13,836 bases of DNA from an uncultured bacterium (GTDB taxonomy: Bacteria > Cyanobacteriota > Vampirovibrionia > Gastranaerophilales > Gastranaerophilaceae): contig USCK01000040.1 in NCBI GenBank assembly GCA_900553205.1, forward strand, positions 1 to 13,836, written 5' to 3'. Below are positions 7,980 to 13,836 of this stretch, piece by piece. Each line of letters starts with the position of its first letter. The stretch's first letter is position 1. The notes beneath the pieces were generated by a model. That model saw nothing but the letters and a program-made list of their open reading frames with translations, was not told the DNA's origin and made no database searches. A program made the translations under genes and the position numbers.

Positions 7980-8017
7980 ACTAATGATACCATATATTTA
8001 CAATAAAACATAGTAGT

Positions 8018-9148
8018 TTACATTGATAAAATTGCATCTGATGCAACAAAAGCCGTTGACCAACAATTTTGCAAATTAAATCCTCCACAAAAGCCGTCTA
8101 TATCAAGAACTTCACCTATAAAATACAAACCTTTATATTTTTTTGATTCTAAAGTTTTTGGACAAATTTCCTTCAAACTAACTCCACCTGCTGTTACAAC
8201 TTCCCCGTCAGGAGTTGTACCTGTAACCGTAACTTGAAAAGAATGGATTTTTTCTAAAATATAATCTCGCATTTTGGCATTTATTAAATGACATTTTTTC
8301 TCTTTAGAAACATTTGCGAATTCAATAATTAAATCAACCACCTTTTTAGGCAGAAATTCTGAAAGCAAATTATTTATTTGTTTATGGGGATTTTCATTTA
8401 ACAAATCCTGCAGATTAATTTCTTGAGGGTATAAATCTATCATCAAGGTATAAGGGAATGAATCTCGGGCTTTGATAGATGATACATTATAAATCAAAGG
8501 CCCTGAAACGCCCTTATGCGTAAATAAAAGACTATCGTTAATCCCTTCTGCACTACAGTTTGAGACTACAACACCAGACAGATTTGAAAAATTTTCTTTA
8601 GTAACAAGCCCGACCAAGGCCGGTTTTGGTGCAACAATATCAACACCTAGTCTTTTCACAATATCATAACCGGCATGTCCACCTGTTGCGATAACAAGAC
8701 TGTCGAAATAATAGGAATTCATATCTGTAACGAGTTTTATTTTTTCTTGAAGTTCTATTCTCAAAGCCTTTTCCCGTTTTATAGTTGTTTTATTCAAACT
8801 GTTTAACAAAGCTTCTCTTACAGTTTTTGAAGAATTTGATTCGGGGAATATTCTACAATCCTCTTGAGTATAAGTCGTGACACCTATTCTTTCAAAAAAC
8901 TCCAAAGTATCAGCTGTAGAAAACCGTGAAAAGATTGAATAAAGGAACTTTTCTCCTCTTGGGTAATTCTGTGCCAGTTCTTTAAAGTCATATTCAGCAT
9001 GTGCCAAATTACAGCGACCACCCCCTGTTGGAAGTAAAGTCCTTAAAGGTGAGCCAAAATCAAATAAGGTTACAGAAGCACTATCTTGTAAAAATTTTGC
9101 ACAAGCACAACCTGCAGGGCCTGCACCGATTATTCCAACAGTCTTCAT
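8018..9148 (-). CDS. HI0933/YhiN/BaiN-family FAD-dependent oxidoreductase
   Basis: 376 aa. The N-terminal dinucleotide-binding motif GAGPAG (8-13) is followed by TGGGRCN (41-47), the signature of the HI0933/YhiN flavoprotein family. Further family blocks are EDCRIFPES (96-104), VIATGGHAG (152-160), FTHKGVSGP (209-217), VTAGGV (318-323), GLYFIGEVLDIDG (340-352) and GGFNLQ (355-360). FAD binding by the N- and C-terminal parts is established for the family. The Clostridium BaiN member acts in bile acid 7-dehydroxylation, but most members have no assigned substrate, so none is claimed here. The length is slightly below the usual 390-420 aa, with all motifs intact. The ATG overlaps the folK stop (ATGA, 4 nt), with a weak GGA 8-10 nt upstream, so expression is coupled to folK. 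The pairing may reflect operon convenience rather than shared chemistry. Confidence 0.92.
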   Translation of the reverse strand: MKTVGIIGAGPAGCACAKFLQDSASVTLFDFGSPLRTLLPTGGGRCNLAHAEYDFKELAQNYPRGEKFLYSIFSRFSTADTLEFFERIGVTTYTQEDCRIFPESNSSKTVREALLNSLNKTTIKREKALRIELQEKIKLVTDMNSYYFDSLVIATGGHAGYDIVKRLGVDIVAPKPALVGLVTKENFSNLSGVVVSNCSAEGINDSLLFTHKGVSGPLIYNVSSIKARDSFPYTLMIDLYPQEINLQDLLNENPHKQINNLLSEFLPKKVVDLIIEFANVSKEKKCHLINAKMRDYILEKIHSFQVTVTGTTPDGEVVTAGGVSLKEICPKTLESKKYKGLYFIGEVLDIDGFCGGFNLQNCWSTAFVASDAILSM

Positions 9149-9646
9149 ATTCTGGTTCCGTACAAATAAACCATTTCAGGGTTTTCTAATTCTTCATACA
9201 AATCATTCATTGATTTTTTGAATACAGGGTGAATCATTTCAGGCGCCAATTCTAACATTGGCACTAAAGTAAATGCTCTTTCATGCATATATTTATGAGG
9301 GATAACCAAATCAGGTTCATTCATAATCAAATTGTCATAAAACAAGATATCAATATCGATATTTCTATCCCCGTATTTACCTTCTTGTTCTCGATTACGC
9401 CCTAACAAGGCTTCAACTTTTTGGCATTGTGCCAAAAGTAATCTTGGGGATAACGAAGTTCTAACCTGAACAACAGCATTAACAAACCAATTTTCTGATG
9501 CAACACCCCAAGGCTCTGTTTCATATAAAGATGATGATTGAACAACATTGATAGCTTCAAAACCATTCAACAAGCTATTGGCTTGTTGAATATAAGCCAA
9601 CTCTATCACCTTTATTTGAACCTAAACTTAAATATACTAAAGCCAT
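9145..9646 (-). CDS. folK: 2-amino-4-hydroxy-6-hydroxymethyldihydropteridine diphosphokinase (HPPK), apparently frameshifted
   Basis: HPPK transfers pyrophosphate from ATP to 6-hydroxymethyl-dihydropterin in folate synthesis. The main frame (GTG 9609 to TGA 9145, 154 aa) has SSLYETEPWG, a long catalytic block ending KYGDRNIDIDILFYD (metal-binding D-x-D), and PHKYMHERAFTLVPM, all typical of FolK. It lacks the essential N-terminal strand. That strand lies directly upstream in another frame: ATG 9646 gives MALVYLSLGSNKGDR, the family start, then runs to TAG at 9575. Removing one base near 9602-9605 joins both into a 166-aa protein of normal length reading GDR-(L/V)AYIQQANSLL, as in intact homologues. 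So the gene has a one-base surplus: sequencing or assembly error, a recent null mutation, or less likely +1 recoding. It heads the minus-strand operon, overlaps the flavoprotein gene by 4 nt, and has a candidate promoter at 9653-9682. Confidence 0.9.
9600..9606 (-). other. Apparent +1 frame disruption in folK
   Basis: On the minus strand the frame starting at ATG 9646 reads GGT GAT AGA GTT GGC, whereas the downstream FolK frame needs GAT AGA TTG GCT (D-R-L-A) or GAT AGA GTG GCT (D-R-V-A). One surplus base, the G at 9603 or a T at 9601-9602 of the reading strand, accounts for it. There is no long homopolymer and no stop codon right at the site, unlike the prfB-type +1 recoding signal. Confidence 0.8.
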
Positions 9647-9652
9647 GAGTAT

Positions 9653-9682
9653 ATTCTATAACCTTATATCAAATCATGTCAA
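9653..9682 (-). promoter_or_regulatory. Candidate promoter of the folK operon
   Basis: A perfect TTGACA -35 (9677-9682, minus strand) and TAGAAT -10 (9653-9658) are 18 nt apart. The -10 ends six bases before the A of ATG 9646, so the predicted transcript would start at or next to the start codon (leaderless or nearly so); no Shine-Dalgarno lies at a usable distance. An overlapping alternative is TTGTTG (9685-9690), 16 nt, TATAAG (9663-9668), giving a leader of about 10 nt. Pattern evidence only. Confidence 0.45.
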
Positions 9683-9728
9683 TACAACAAACATGGCAAA
9701 TTTTTATATTACAGGTTTTATACTAAAT

Positions 9729-10673
9729 ATGGCAAAAATCTCTTTTGTACAGCATAATACTTTCATTAAAAATGCCAACCAAGCGACTAAAAAAGAGTTG
9801 CAAAAGGCATCAACAAATGAGTTGAAAGAATTACCGGAAACCATAATCGGTAAAGATTTAGTACACTCTATTGAACAGCCTAAATTTGCGAAAGATTTTA
9901 ACACCAACTATCATAAAGTAATTAATAAACTACTGAATAAACATTTAGAAAAACTTGATTTAACAAAAAATTTATCAAAAGCTAATCAACAAGATTTGCT
10001 AAATCACCTTGAAGGAGATAAAGCTTCATTTTGTGCATTTACATTAGGTGATAAACCCTCAATACTTCTTAACGGAAAATTTGAATACCTAAAATCGACA
10101 GAAAAATATGATATTGTAAGGAGAAAAATAAAATCCGTTACTCCTAAAAAAACTTTTGTTTTTGATAATACTTTTATCTTGGACAAAGAAAAAACTAAAA
10201 ACACAATATCAGAAAATATAGATTTTTATAGGCAAAGGTTAGACTTGAAAAAAGATGCCTCAACAAAAGAGATTTACGAAGTTTTAACAGGCAAAAACAG
10301 TCCACTGTTATCAAATGACAAACACGATATTATAGGTATAACTCTAGGTTATTCACCTATAAACAGTATCCTGTTCCATCTTGAACAATCAACCCCTCAC
10401 GCAACAGAAAACAGGAACAATTTAAACATATACAAAAAGCAACTTTTAAACCAATTACATTCTAAAGATTCGCCATATCACAATTTTAATCAAAAATTTA
10501 CAACAGCTATTGCAAACTCAATAAGAAGCATACACTCAAACACACCCAAAAACGAATTCACACCTTACGGGTACTCATACATTAACCTTCTTGATGATGA
10601 TAAGCATAATCAAAAAATAGTACGCAGTATTCTAAAAACCTATAAAAGTGCAAAATCACTTCTTAACGGGTAA
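9729..10673 (+). CDS. Unrecognised Lys/Asn-rich protein
   Basis: The open frame begins at ATG 9645 (342 aa), with further ATGs at 9693 and 9729. I prefer 9729 (314 aa, starting MAKISFVQHNTF): the first 84 nt cover the folK promoter and read like translated intergenic DNA. No candidate start has a clear Shine-Dalgarno. There is no signal peptide, membrane helix or catalytic motif I know. The protein is helical and polar, rich in Lys, Asn and Ser. Noticeable segments are ASFCAFTLGDKPSILLNGKF (residues 127-146 of the long form), YDIVRRKIKS (155-164) and KHDIIGITLGYSPINSILFHLE (226-247), the last looking like a conserved core. It diverges from the folK operon, and its final 18 nt overlap the 3' end of the GNAT gene. 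Low GC typical of the window, so no sign of recent transfer. Confidence 0.7.
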   Translation: MAKISFVQHNTFIKNANQATKKELQKASTNELKELPETIIGKDLVHSIEQPKFAKDFNTNYHKVINKLLNKHLEKLDLTKNLSKANQQDLLNHLEGDKASFCAFTLGDKPSILLNGKFEYLKSTEKYDIVRRKIKSVTPKKTFVFDNTFILDKEKTKNTISENIDFYRQRLDLKKDASTKEIYEVLTGKNSPLLSNDKHDIIGITLGYSPINSILFHLEQSTPHATENRNNLNIYKKQLLNQLHSKDSPYHNFNQKFTTAIANSIRSIHSNTPKNEFTPYGYSYINLLDDDKHNQKIVRSILKTYKSAKSLLNG

Positions 10674-11144
10674 ATACATTGGTAGGGAGCAATACCAATC
10701 CCCATTTAAAGGCTTTTGACCTTTTATTACTCTATCTACATCTTCTAAGCCTGGTTTTTCAGCAGAACTAAACCCACATTTTCTATAAAACGGTGAAGGT
10801 GCATTTAAAATTGAACCTTCCTGATTATTCATGGCAAATACTGTAACTCTGTTTTCACACCGTTCATTATTCGCTAATTTCTTTGCTAAATTGATAAATG
10901 CTCGCCCGACACCTTGTCGTTTTACCTTTGCCAACAAGGCAATTATATACAATGAAGTATAATTTTCTTTCTTTGGATAAAACTCATAATCTTCTTGAGC
11001 GATTTTTCCATAGAACTGTTCTTCTGCAATCATGTGACCTAAAGACTTGCCGTCTTTAGTTGAAAACATATTATATCTGTTACCTTGATTATAAATCAAA
11101 CGTTTAGGTAACGGTTGGGGTTTGAAAGGAGTAAATTTTAGCAT
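10656..11144 (-). CDS. GNAT-family N-acetyltransferase
   Basis: 162 aa from ATG 11144; the frame stays open to a TTG at 11165 (169 aa), but ATG is preferred and neither start has a clear ribosome-binding site. GNAT motif A is visible at about residues 65-83 (strand LYIIALLAK, then the acetyl-CoA pyrophosphate loop KRQGVGRAF), and motif B as FYRKCGF (119-125). These place it in the acetyl-CoA-dependent N-acyltransferase superfamily. The N-terminal half is not diagnostic and the substrate cannot be predicted; the C-terminal tail (GDWYCSLPMYL) forms the usual last strand. It is the last gene of the glyA operon, starting 32 nt after the preceding stop. Its 3' end overlaps the convergent hypothetical gene by 18 nt. 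No membrane segment, so cytoplasmic. Confidence 0.85.
   Translation of the reverse strand: MLKFTPFKPQPLPKRLIYNQGNRYNMFSTKDGKSLGHMIAEEQFYGKIAQEDYEFYPKKENYTSLYIIALLAKVKRQGVGRAFINLAKKLANNERCENRVTVFAMNNQEGSILNAPSPFYRKCGFSSAEKPGLEDVDRVIKGQKPLNGDWYCSLPMYLPVKK
10678..10699. other. Dyad at the convergent gene junction, possible terminator-like hairpin
   Basis: ATTGGTA (10678-10684) and TACCAAT (10693-10699) form a perfect 7-bp stem with an 8-nt loop, starting 5 nt after the TAA of the plus-strand gene. It lies within the last codons of the GNAT gene. No T-tract follows on either side, so it is not a canonical intrinsic terminator, though its position suggests transcript-end function. Confidence 0.25.
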
Positions 11145-11176
11145 ACTAAAATAAAACCCGAACAAAATAAAATTTG

Positions 11177-11641
11177 CTAATTAGCAGAATAAAATTTATT
11201 CATTTCGTTTAAATATACATCAATAGCCTTATAACCGTTATAAACCTCATTAGTAGCCAAGGCATATTTATTTGACAAGATGAACTTCAATTCCTTAACT
11301 CTTATTTGCAAAAGTTCATCAGCATCATTTCTTAATCTGTCCTCAGTTGACATTGACCAATGCTTCAAAAGTGCGAGTTGGGTATTTACCTGTCCTATTG
11401 TTGTATTTTCTAAAGTATTAAAATTATATTTAAACAAAAAACTTCTTTCTGCATTTGTAATTCTTGGCTGAACAATTTGAAAACCATAGATTTTGCGCAT
11501 AATAACATAATTATCAGCAATTCTTCTATGAGAATAAGGCACACCTGATTTTGCCAACATTGCAGAAATAGGTAATTCAGAGCCATAATCCTCTTGAGCA
11601 GCTATAACTTGAGAAATATCTACAGTTTTTTGTTTTTCCAT
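11177..11641 (-). CDS. Unrecognised 154-aa helical protein in the glyA operon
   Basis: 154 aa, no signal peptide, membrane helix or Cys motif; no family recognised. It is predicted mostly alpha-helical. The N-terminal part (PISAMLAKSGVPYSHRRIADN, less its first residue, about 25-44) has some winged-helix/HTH flavour, which I would not rely on. The C-terminal half (LLQIRVKELKFILSNKYA) could form a helical hairpin or coiled coil. The ATG is preceded by AAGG 9 nt upstream; that ribosome-binding site lies within the last codons and stop of the WecA/TagO-like gene, 11 nt away, indicating coupled translation in one operon. The cell-envelope neighbour hints at, but does not show, an envelope or cell-division link. 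Confidence 0.75.
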   Translation of the reverse strand: MEKQKTVDISQVIAAQEDYGSELPISAMLAKSGVPYSHRRIADNYVIMRKIYGFQIVQPRITNAERSFLFKYNFNTLENTTIGQVNTQLALLKHWSMSTEDRLRNDADELLQIRVKELKFILSNKYALATNEVYNGYKAIDVYLNEMNKFYSAN

Positions 11642-11652
11642 TGAAATAAACC

Positions 11653-12714
11653 TTATCCTTTATCTTTTTTGGTAAAAATGTCGAACAAACTTAATATTAA
11701 CATTAATGCAATAACAATTACAATATAAATTAAGTAATGTATAATTGTTAATTTACTAACGCATAATGAGGCAATCCCTCCTGCCAAAATAGCAACAGAT
11801 GTCATAATTGCAACAGTAATTTTTTGCGAGAAGCCCGCTTTGAGCAATTTATGGTGAATATGCTCAGCATCGGCTACAAAAGGTGATTTGCCCTTAAAAA
11901 TCCTTCTCAAACTTGAATAAGTAATATCCATAATTGGAACAGCCAAGATTACGAAAGGTAACAAAACTGCAAATGTTGCCCCCTTCATAACACCTGTTAT
12001 CGACAAAGATGCTAATAAGAACCCTGAGAATAATGCACCGGAATCGCCCATAAAAATCTTTGCAGGATTAAAATTAAAGGTCAAAAATGCCAACATTGAA
12101 CCTGCAAGAATGAAAGCAATTAATGCACTTATTGAATTTGGTGGACGCATAGCCAAAGCCACAATAGCCAATGTAATTGCGTTTACAGTAATTACCGAAC
12201 CTGCAAGTCCGTCAACACCATCAATAAAGTTTACGGCGTTACTTATACCTACAATCCACAACAAAGTTATCGGATATGATAAAAAGCCCAAATTACAAGC
12301 TAAACCAATATGATGCCCGAACGCTGTCATATCAACTTTAACACCCAAAAGATATACAACAGTTGTTATTAAGATTTGAACAACGAGCTTAAACTTTGCA
12401 TCTAAATTATATACATCATCAACCAACCCTAAAAGGAAGATTAACGAGCCACCCAATAAAATCCCTGAGACTAAGCTCCCATAAGGATAATAGCTCAAAA
12501 GAACAAGAAACAAGAAGGTTAGCATTGTACTTGCCCAAATTGCTACCCCACCGAGTCTTGAAACCGGAATTTTATGAATCTTTCTTTCATTTGGAAGATC
12601 AACCAAACCTTCTTTTTTTGAAAATGCAATAACAAAAGGTACTAAAAACACGCCTAAGGTATATGATATTATTGCACCTATTATATTAGATTGTGGTAAA
12701 GAATTTATTAAAAT
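11653..12714 (-). CDS. WecA/TagO-type undecaprenyl-phosphate HexNAc-1-phosphate transferase (MraY-like GT4)
   Basis: Polytopic membrane enzyme that loads a sugar-1-phosphate, usually GlcNAc-1-P from UDP-GlcNAc, onto polyprenyl phosphate to start envelope glycan synthesis. Counting from GTG 12651 (332 aa), motifs are VDLPNERKIH (17-26), LVDDVYNL with the Mg-binding Asp pair (76-83), NFIDGVDGLAG (141-151), IFMGDSGA (199-206) and HIHHKLL (264-270), the last marking the WecA/TagO branch rather than MraY. About ten hydrophobic segments are seen. GTG 12651 would cut membrane helix 1 in half and has no usable ribosome-binding site. The frame stays open upstream and encodes the missing half (NIIGAIISYTLG). 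An ATT at 12714 sits 8 nt after GAGG (12723-12726), so I place the start there (353 aa). It begins 14 nt after the glyA stop, as part of that operon. Family is firm; the exact sugar is not. Confidence 0.9.
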   Translation of the reverse strand: MLINSLPQSNIIGAIISYTLGVFLVPFVIAFSKKEGLVDLPNERKIHKIPVSRLGGVAIWASTMLTFLFLVLLSYYPYGSLVSGILLGGSLIFLLGLVDDVYNLDAKFKLVVQILITTVVYLLGVKVDMTAFGHHIGLACNLGFLSYPITLLWIVGISNAVNFIDGVDGLAGSVITVNAITLAIVALAMRPPNSISALIAFILAGSMLAFLTFNFNPAKIFMGDSGALFSGFLLASLSITGVMKGATFAVLLPFVILAVPIMDITYSSLRRIFKGKSPFVADAEHIHHKLLKAGFSQKITVAIMTSVAILAGGIASLCVSKLTIIHYLIYIVIVIALMLILSLFDIFTKKDKG

Positions 12715-12722
12715 TGTCCTAT

Positions 12723-12726
12723 CCTC
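12723..12726 (-). promoter_or_regulatory. Shine-Dalgarno GAGG that points to an ATT start
   Basis: Just after the glyA stop the minus strand reads GTGAGGATAGGACAATT. GAGG is 8 nt from ATT 12714; no in-frame ATG, GTG or TTG occurs between here and GTG 12651, about 70 nt away. The GTG that overlaps this site is in another frame and meets a stop after six codons. Confidence 0.55.
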
Positions 12727-12728
12727 AC

Positions 12729-13836
12729 TTATTCATATAGAGGGAACTTCTTGCATAATGCCAAAGAACGTTCTCTCAATTCTTTCAACTTTTCTTCATT
12801 TTCAGAGTTTTTGATAGCTTCTGAAATTATATTTGCGATTTCTGTCATCGCAGCTTCATCAAAACCTCTTGTAGTTACAGCAGCAGAACCTAATCGAATA
12901 CCACTTGTAATAAATGGACTTTGTGGGTCATTTGGAACTGTATTTTTGTTAGCAGTAATACCTACAACCTCTAAAATATTTGCCATATCCTTACCTGTTT
13001 TACCCAAGTTTCTTAAATCAAGAGTCATAACATGGTTTTCGGTCATTCCACCTACAATATCCATTCCGTTATCTATAAGACCTTTTGCTAAGGCTTTTGA
13101 ATTTTTAACAATATTTTGAGCGTATGTCTTGAAATCATCTGACATAGCTTCTTTTAGAGCAATAGCTTTACCTGCAATAATGTGTTCCAACGGCCCGCCT
13201 TGAATACCAGGGAATACAGCTTTATCAATAATATTAGCGAATTCTTCATCACACATAACAATACCACCTCTTGGACCTCTTAAAGTCTTGTGAGTTGTAG
13301 TTGTTACAAAATGAGCGTATCCTGCAGGAGAAGGGTGAACACCCCCTGCAACCAAACCTGCAATATGAGCTATATCTGCAAGTAAATAAGCACCTACGGA
13401 ATCAGCAATTTCTCTAAAGCGTTTAAAATCAATAACTTTTGAATAATTACTTGCACCACAGATAATTAATTTTGGTTTATGTTCTTTGGCTAATTTTTCG
13501 ACTTCGTCATAGTTAATCATGCCATTTTTGTCAACGCCATAGCCAAGAACATTGAAATACATGCCGGAGAAGTTTACAGGAGAACCATGGCTCAAATGAC
13601 CACCGTTTGACAAATCCATACCCAAAACATTGTCACCCGGTTTTAATAGTGCAATAAACACAGCCATATTAGCCTGAGCACCACTATGAGGTTGAACATT
13701 AGCATGATCCATACCAAACAACTTGCATGCTCTTTGTTGAGCAAGTTCTTCTATTTTATCGACATTATCACAACCGTTATAGAATCTTTTGTGAGGTTTA
13801 CCTTCTGCATACTTGTTTGTCAAAACAGTACCACAA
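12729..13836 (-). CDS. glyA: Serine hydroxymethyltransferase (5' end outside the window)
   Basis: PLP enzyme interconverting serine plus tetrahydrofolate with glycine plus 5,10-methylene-THF, the main one-carbon source. 368 codons are visible; the frame is open through the window edge (GTVLTNKYAEGKP), so about 45-50 N-terminal residues are missing, and TTG 13823 is not the real start. Family marks: TNKYAEG, QPHSGAQAN, SHGSPVNFSG, ADIAHIAGLVAGG and the PLP-lysine motif TTTTHKTLRGPRGG, with the Schiff-base Lys codon at 13287-13289. The C-terminus contains SGIRLGSAAVTTRG with the carboxylate-binding Arg. The TAA stop at 12729-12731 is followed 14 nt later by the WecA/TagO-like gene, so glyA is the upstream member of this four-gene operon. 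It uses the folate cofactor that the nearby folK product helps make. Confidence 0.97.
   Translation of the reverse strand, partial: CGTVLTNKYAEGKPHKRFYNGCDNVDKIEELAQQRACKLFGMDHANVQPHSGAQANMAVFIALLKPGDNVLGMDLSNGGHLSHGSPVNFSGMYFNVLGYGVDKNGMINYDEVEKLAKEHKPKLIICGASNYSKVIDFKRFREIADSVGAYLLADIAHIAGLVAGGVHPSPAGYAHFVTTTTHKTLRGPRGGIVMCDEEFANIIDKAVFPGIQGGPLEHIIAGKAIALKEAMSDDFKTYAQNIVKNSKALAKGLIDNGMDIVGGMTENHVMTLDLRNLGKTGKDMANILEVVGITANKNTVPNDPQSPFITSGIRLGSAAVTTRGFDEAAMTEIANIISEAIKNSENEEKLKELRERSLALCKKFPLYE

Noticed and set aside
9575..9610. Programmed +1 frameshift site of the prfB type in folK
   Set aside because: No stop codon at the shift point, no CTT-TGA-like slippery run and no internal Shine-Dalgarno; a mutation or sequence error is simpler.
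12110..12632. Plus-strand open frames of 67 and 78 codons opposite the WecA/TagO-like gene
   Set aside because: The opposite strand has a complete set of family motifs; these are shadows.
12751..13119. 122-codon open frame opposite glyA
   Set aside because: It is antisense to strongly conserved SHMT coding sequence, has a composition expected of a reverse-frame shadow and shows no recognisable domain.

Overview
The window reads as a compact, AT-rich bacterial chromosome segment (roughly one third G+C by eye, standard code with TGA used as a stop). It has almost no intergenic space, several 1-4 nt start/stop overlaps and two tail-to-tail overlapping gene pairs. The gene mix is a split glutamate synthase with a ferredoxin tail, long TPR proteins, a zinc-ribbon/ATPase-like/TPR protein, and hypotheticals of an unfamiliar type. 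It resembles gut Vampirovibrionia (Melainabacteria, Gastranaerophilales). That placement is inference from style and was not tested; other low-GC anaerobes are possible.

Layout. (1) Positions 1-1343, plus strand: the 3' end of an FMN-domain glutamate synthase gene, followed 6 nt later by a GXGXG-domain subunit carrying a C-terminal 2x[4Fe-4S] ferredoxin module. (2) Positions 1358-2156, plus strand: a candidate promoter and an unrecognised helical protein. (3) Positions 2132-9646, minus strand: one long probable operon, in transcription order folK, a BaiN/YhiN-like flavoprotein, a small protein with a sigma-region-4-like helix-turn-helix, a 982-aa zinc-ribbon/degenerate-NTPase/TPR protein, a secreted protein with about 17 TPRs, and a small lipoprotein. 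(4) Positions 9729-10673, plus strand: an unrecognised protein divergent from folK. (5) Positions 10656-13836, minus strand: glyA (5' end outside the window), a WecA/TagO-type polyprenyl-phosphate sugar-phosphate transferase, an unrecognised 154-aa protein and a GNAT acetyltransferase, probably one operon.

Metabolic links: ammonia assimilation (glutamate synthase), folate and one-carbon metabolism (FolK, GlyA), and envelope glycan initiation (WecA/TagO-like). The HTH / zinc-ribbon-TPR / secreted-TPR / lipoprotein block is the best candidate for an undescribed functional unit: it would link a cytoplasmic regulator-like pair to two exported proteins.

Points that decide the annotation. folK appears frameshifted: its conserved N-terminus (GSNKGDR) lies in a different frame from the rest, with one surplus base near 9602-9605. 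The WecA/TagO-like gene has no ATG, GTG or TTG that would include its first membrane helix, but an ATT codon at 12714 is well placed behind a Shine-Dalgarno sequence. No tRNA, rRNA, CRISPR array, insertion sequence or prophage gene was seen.
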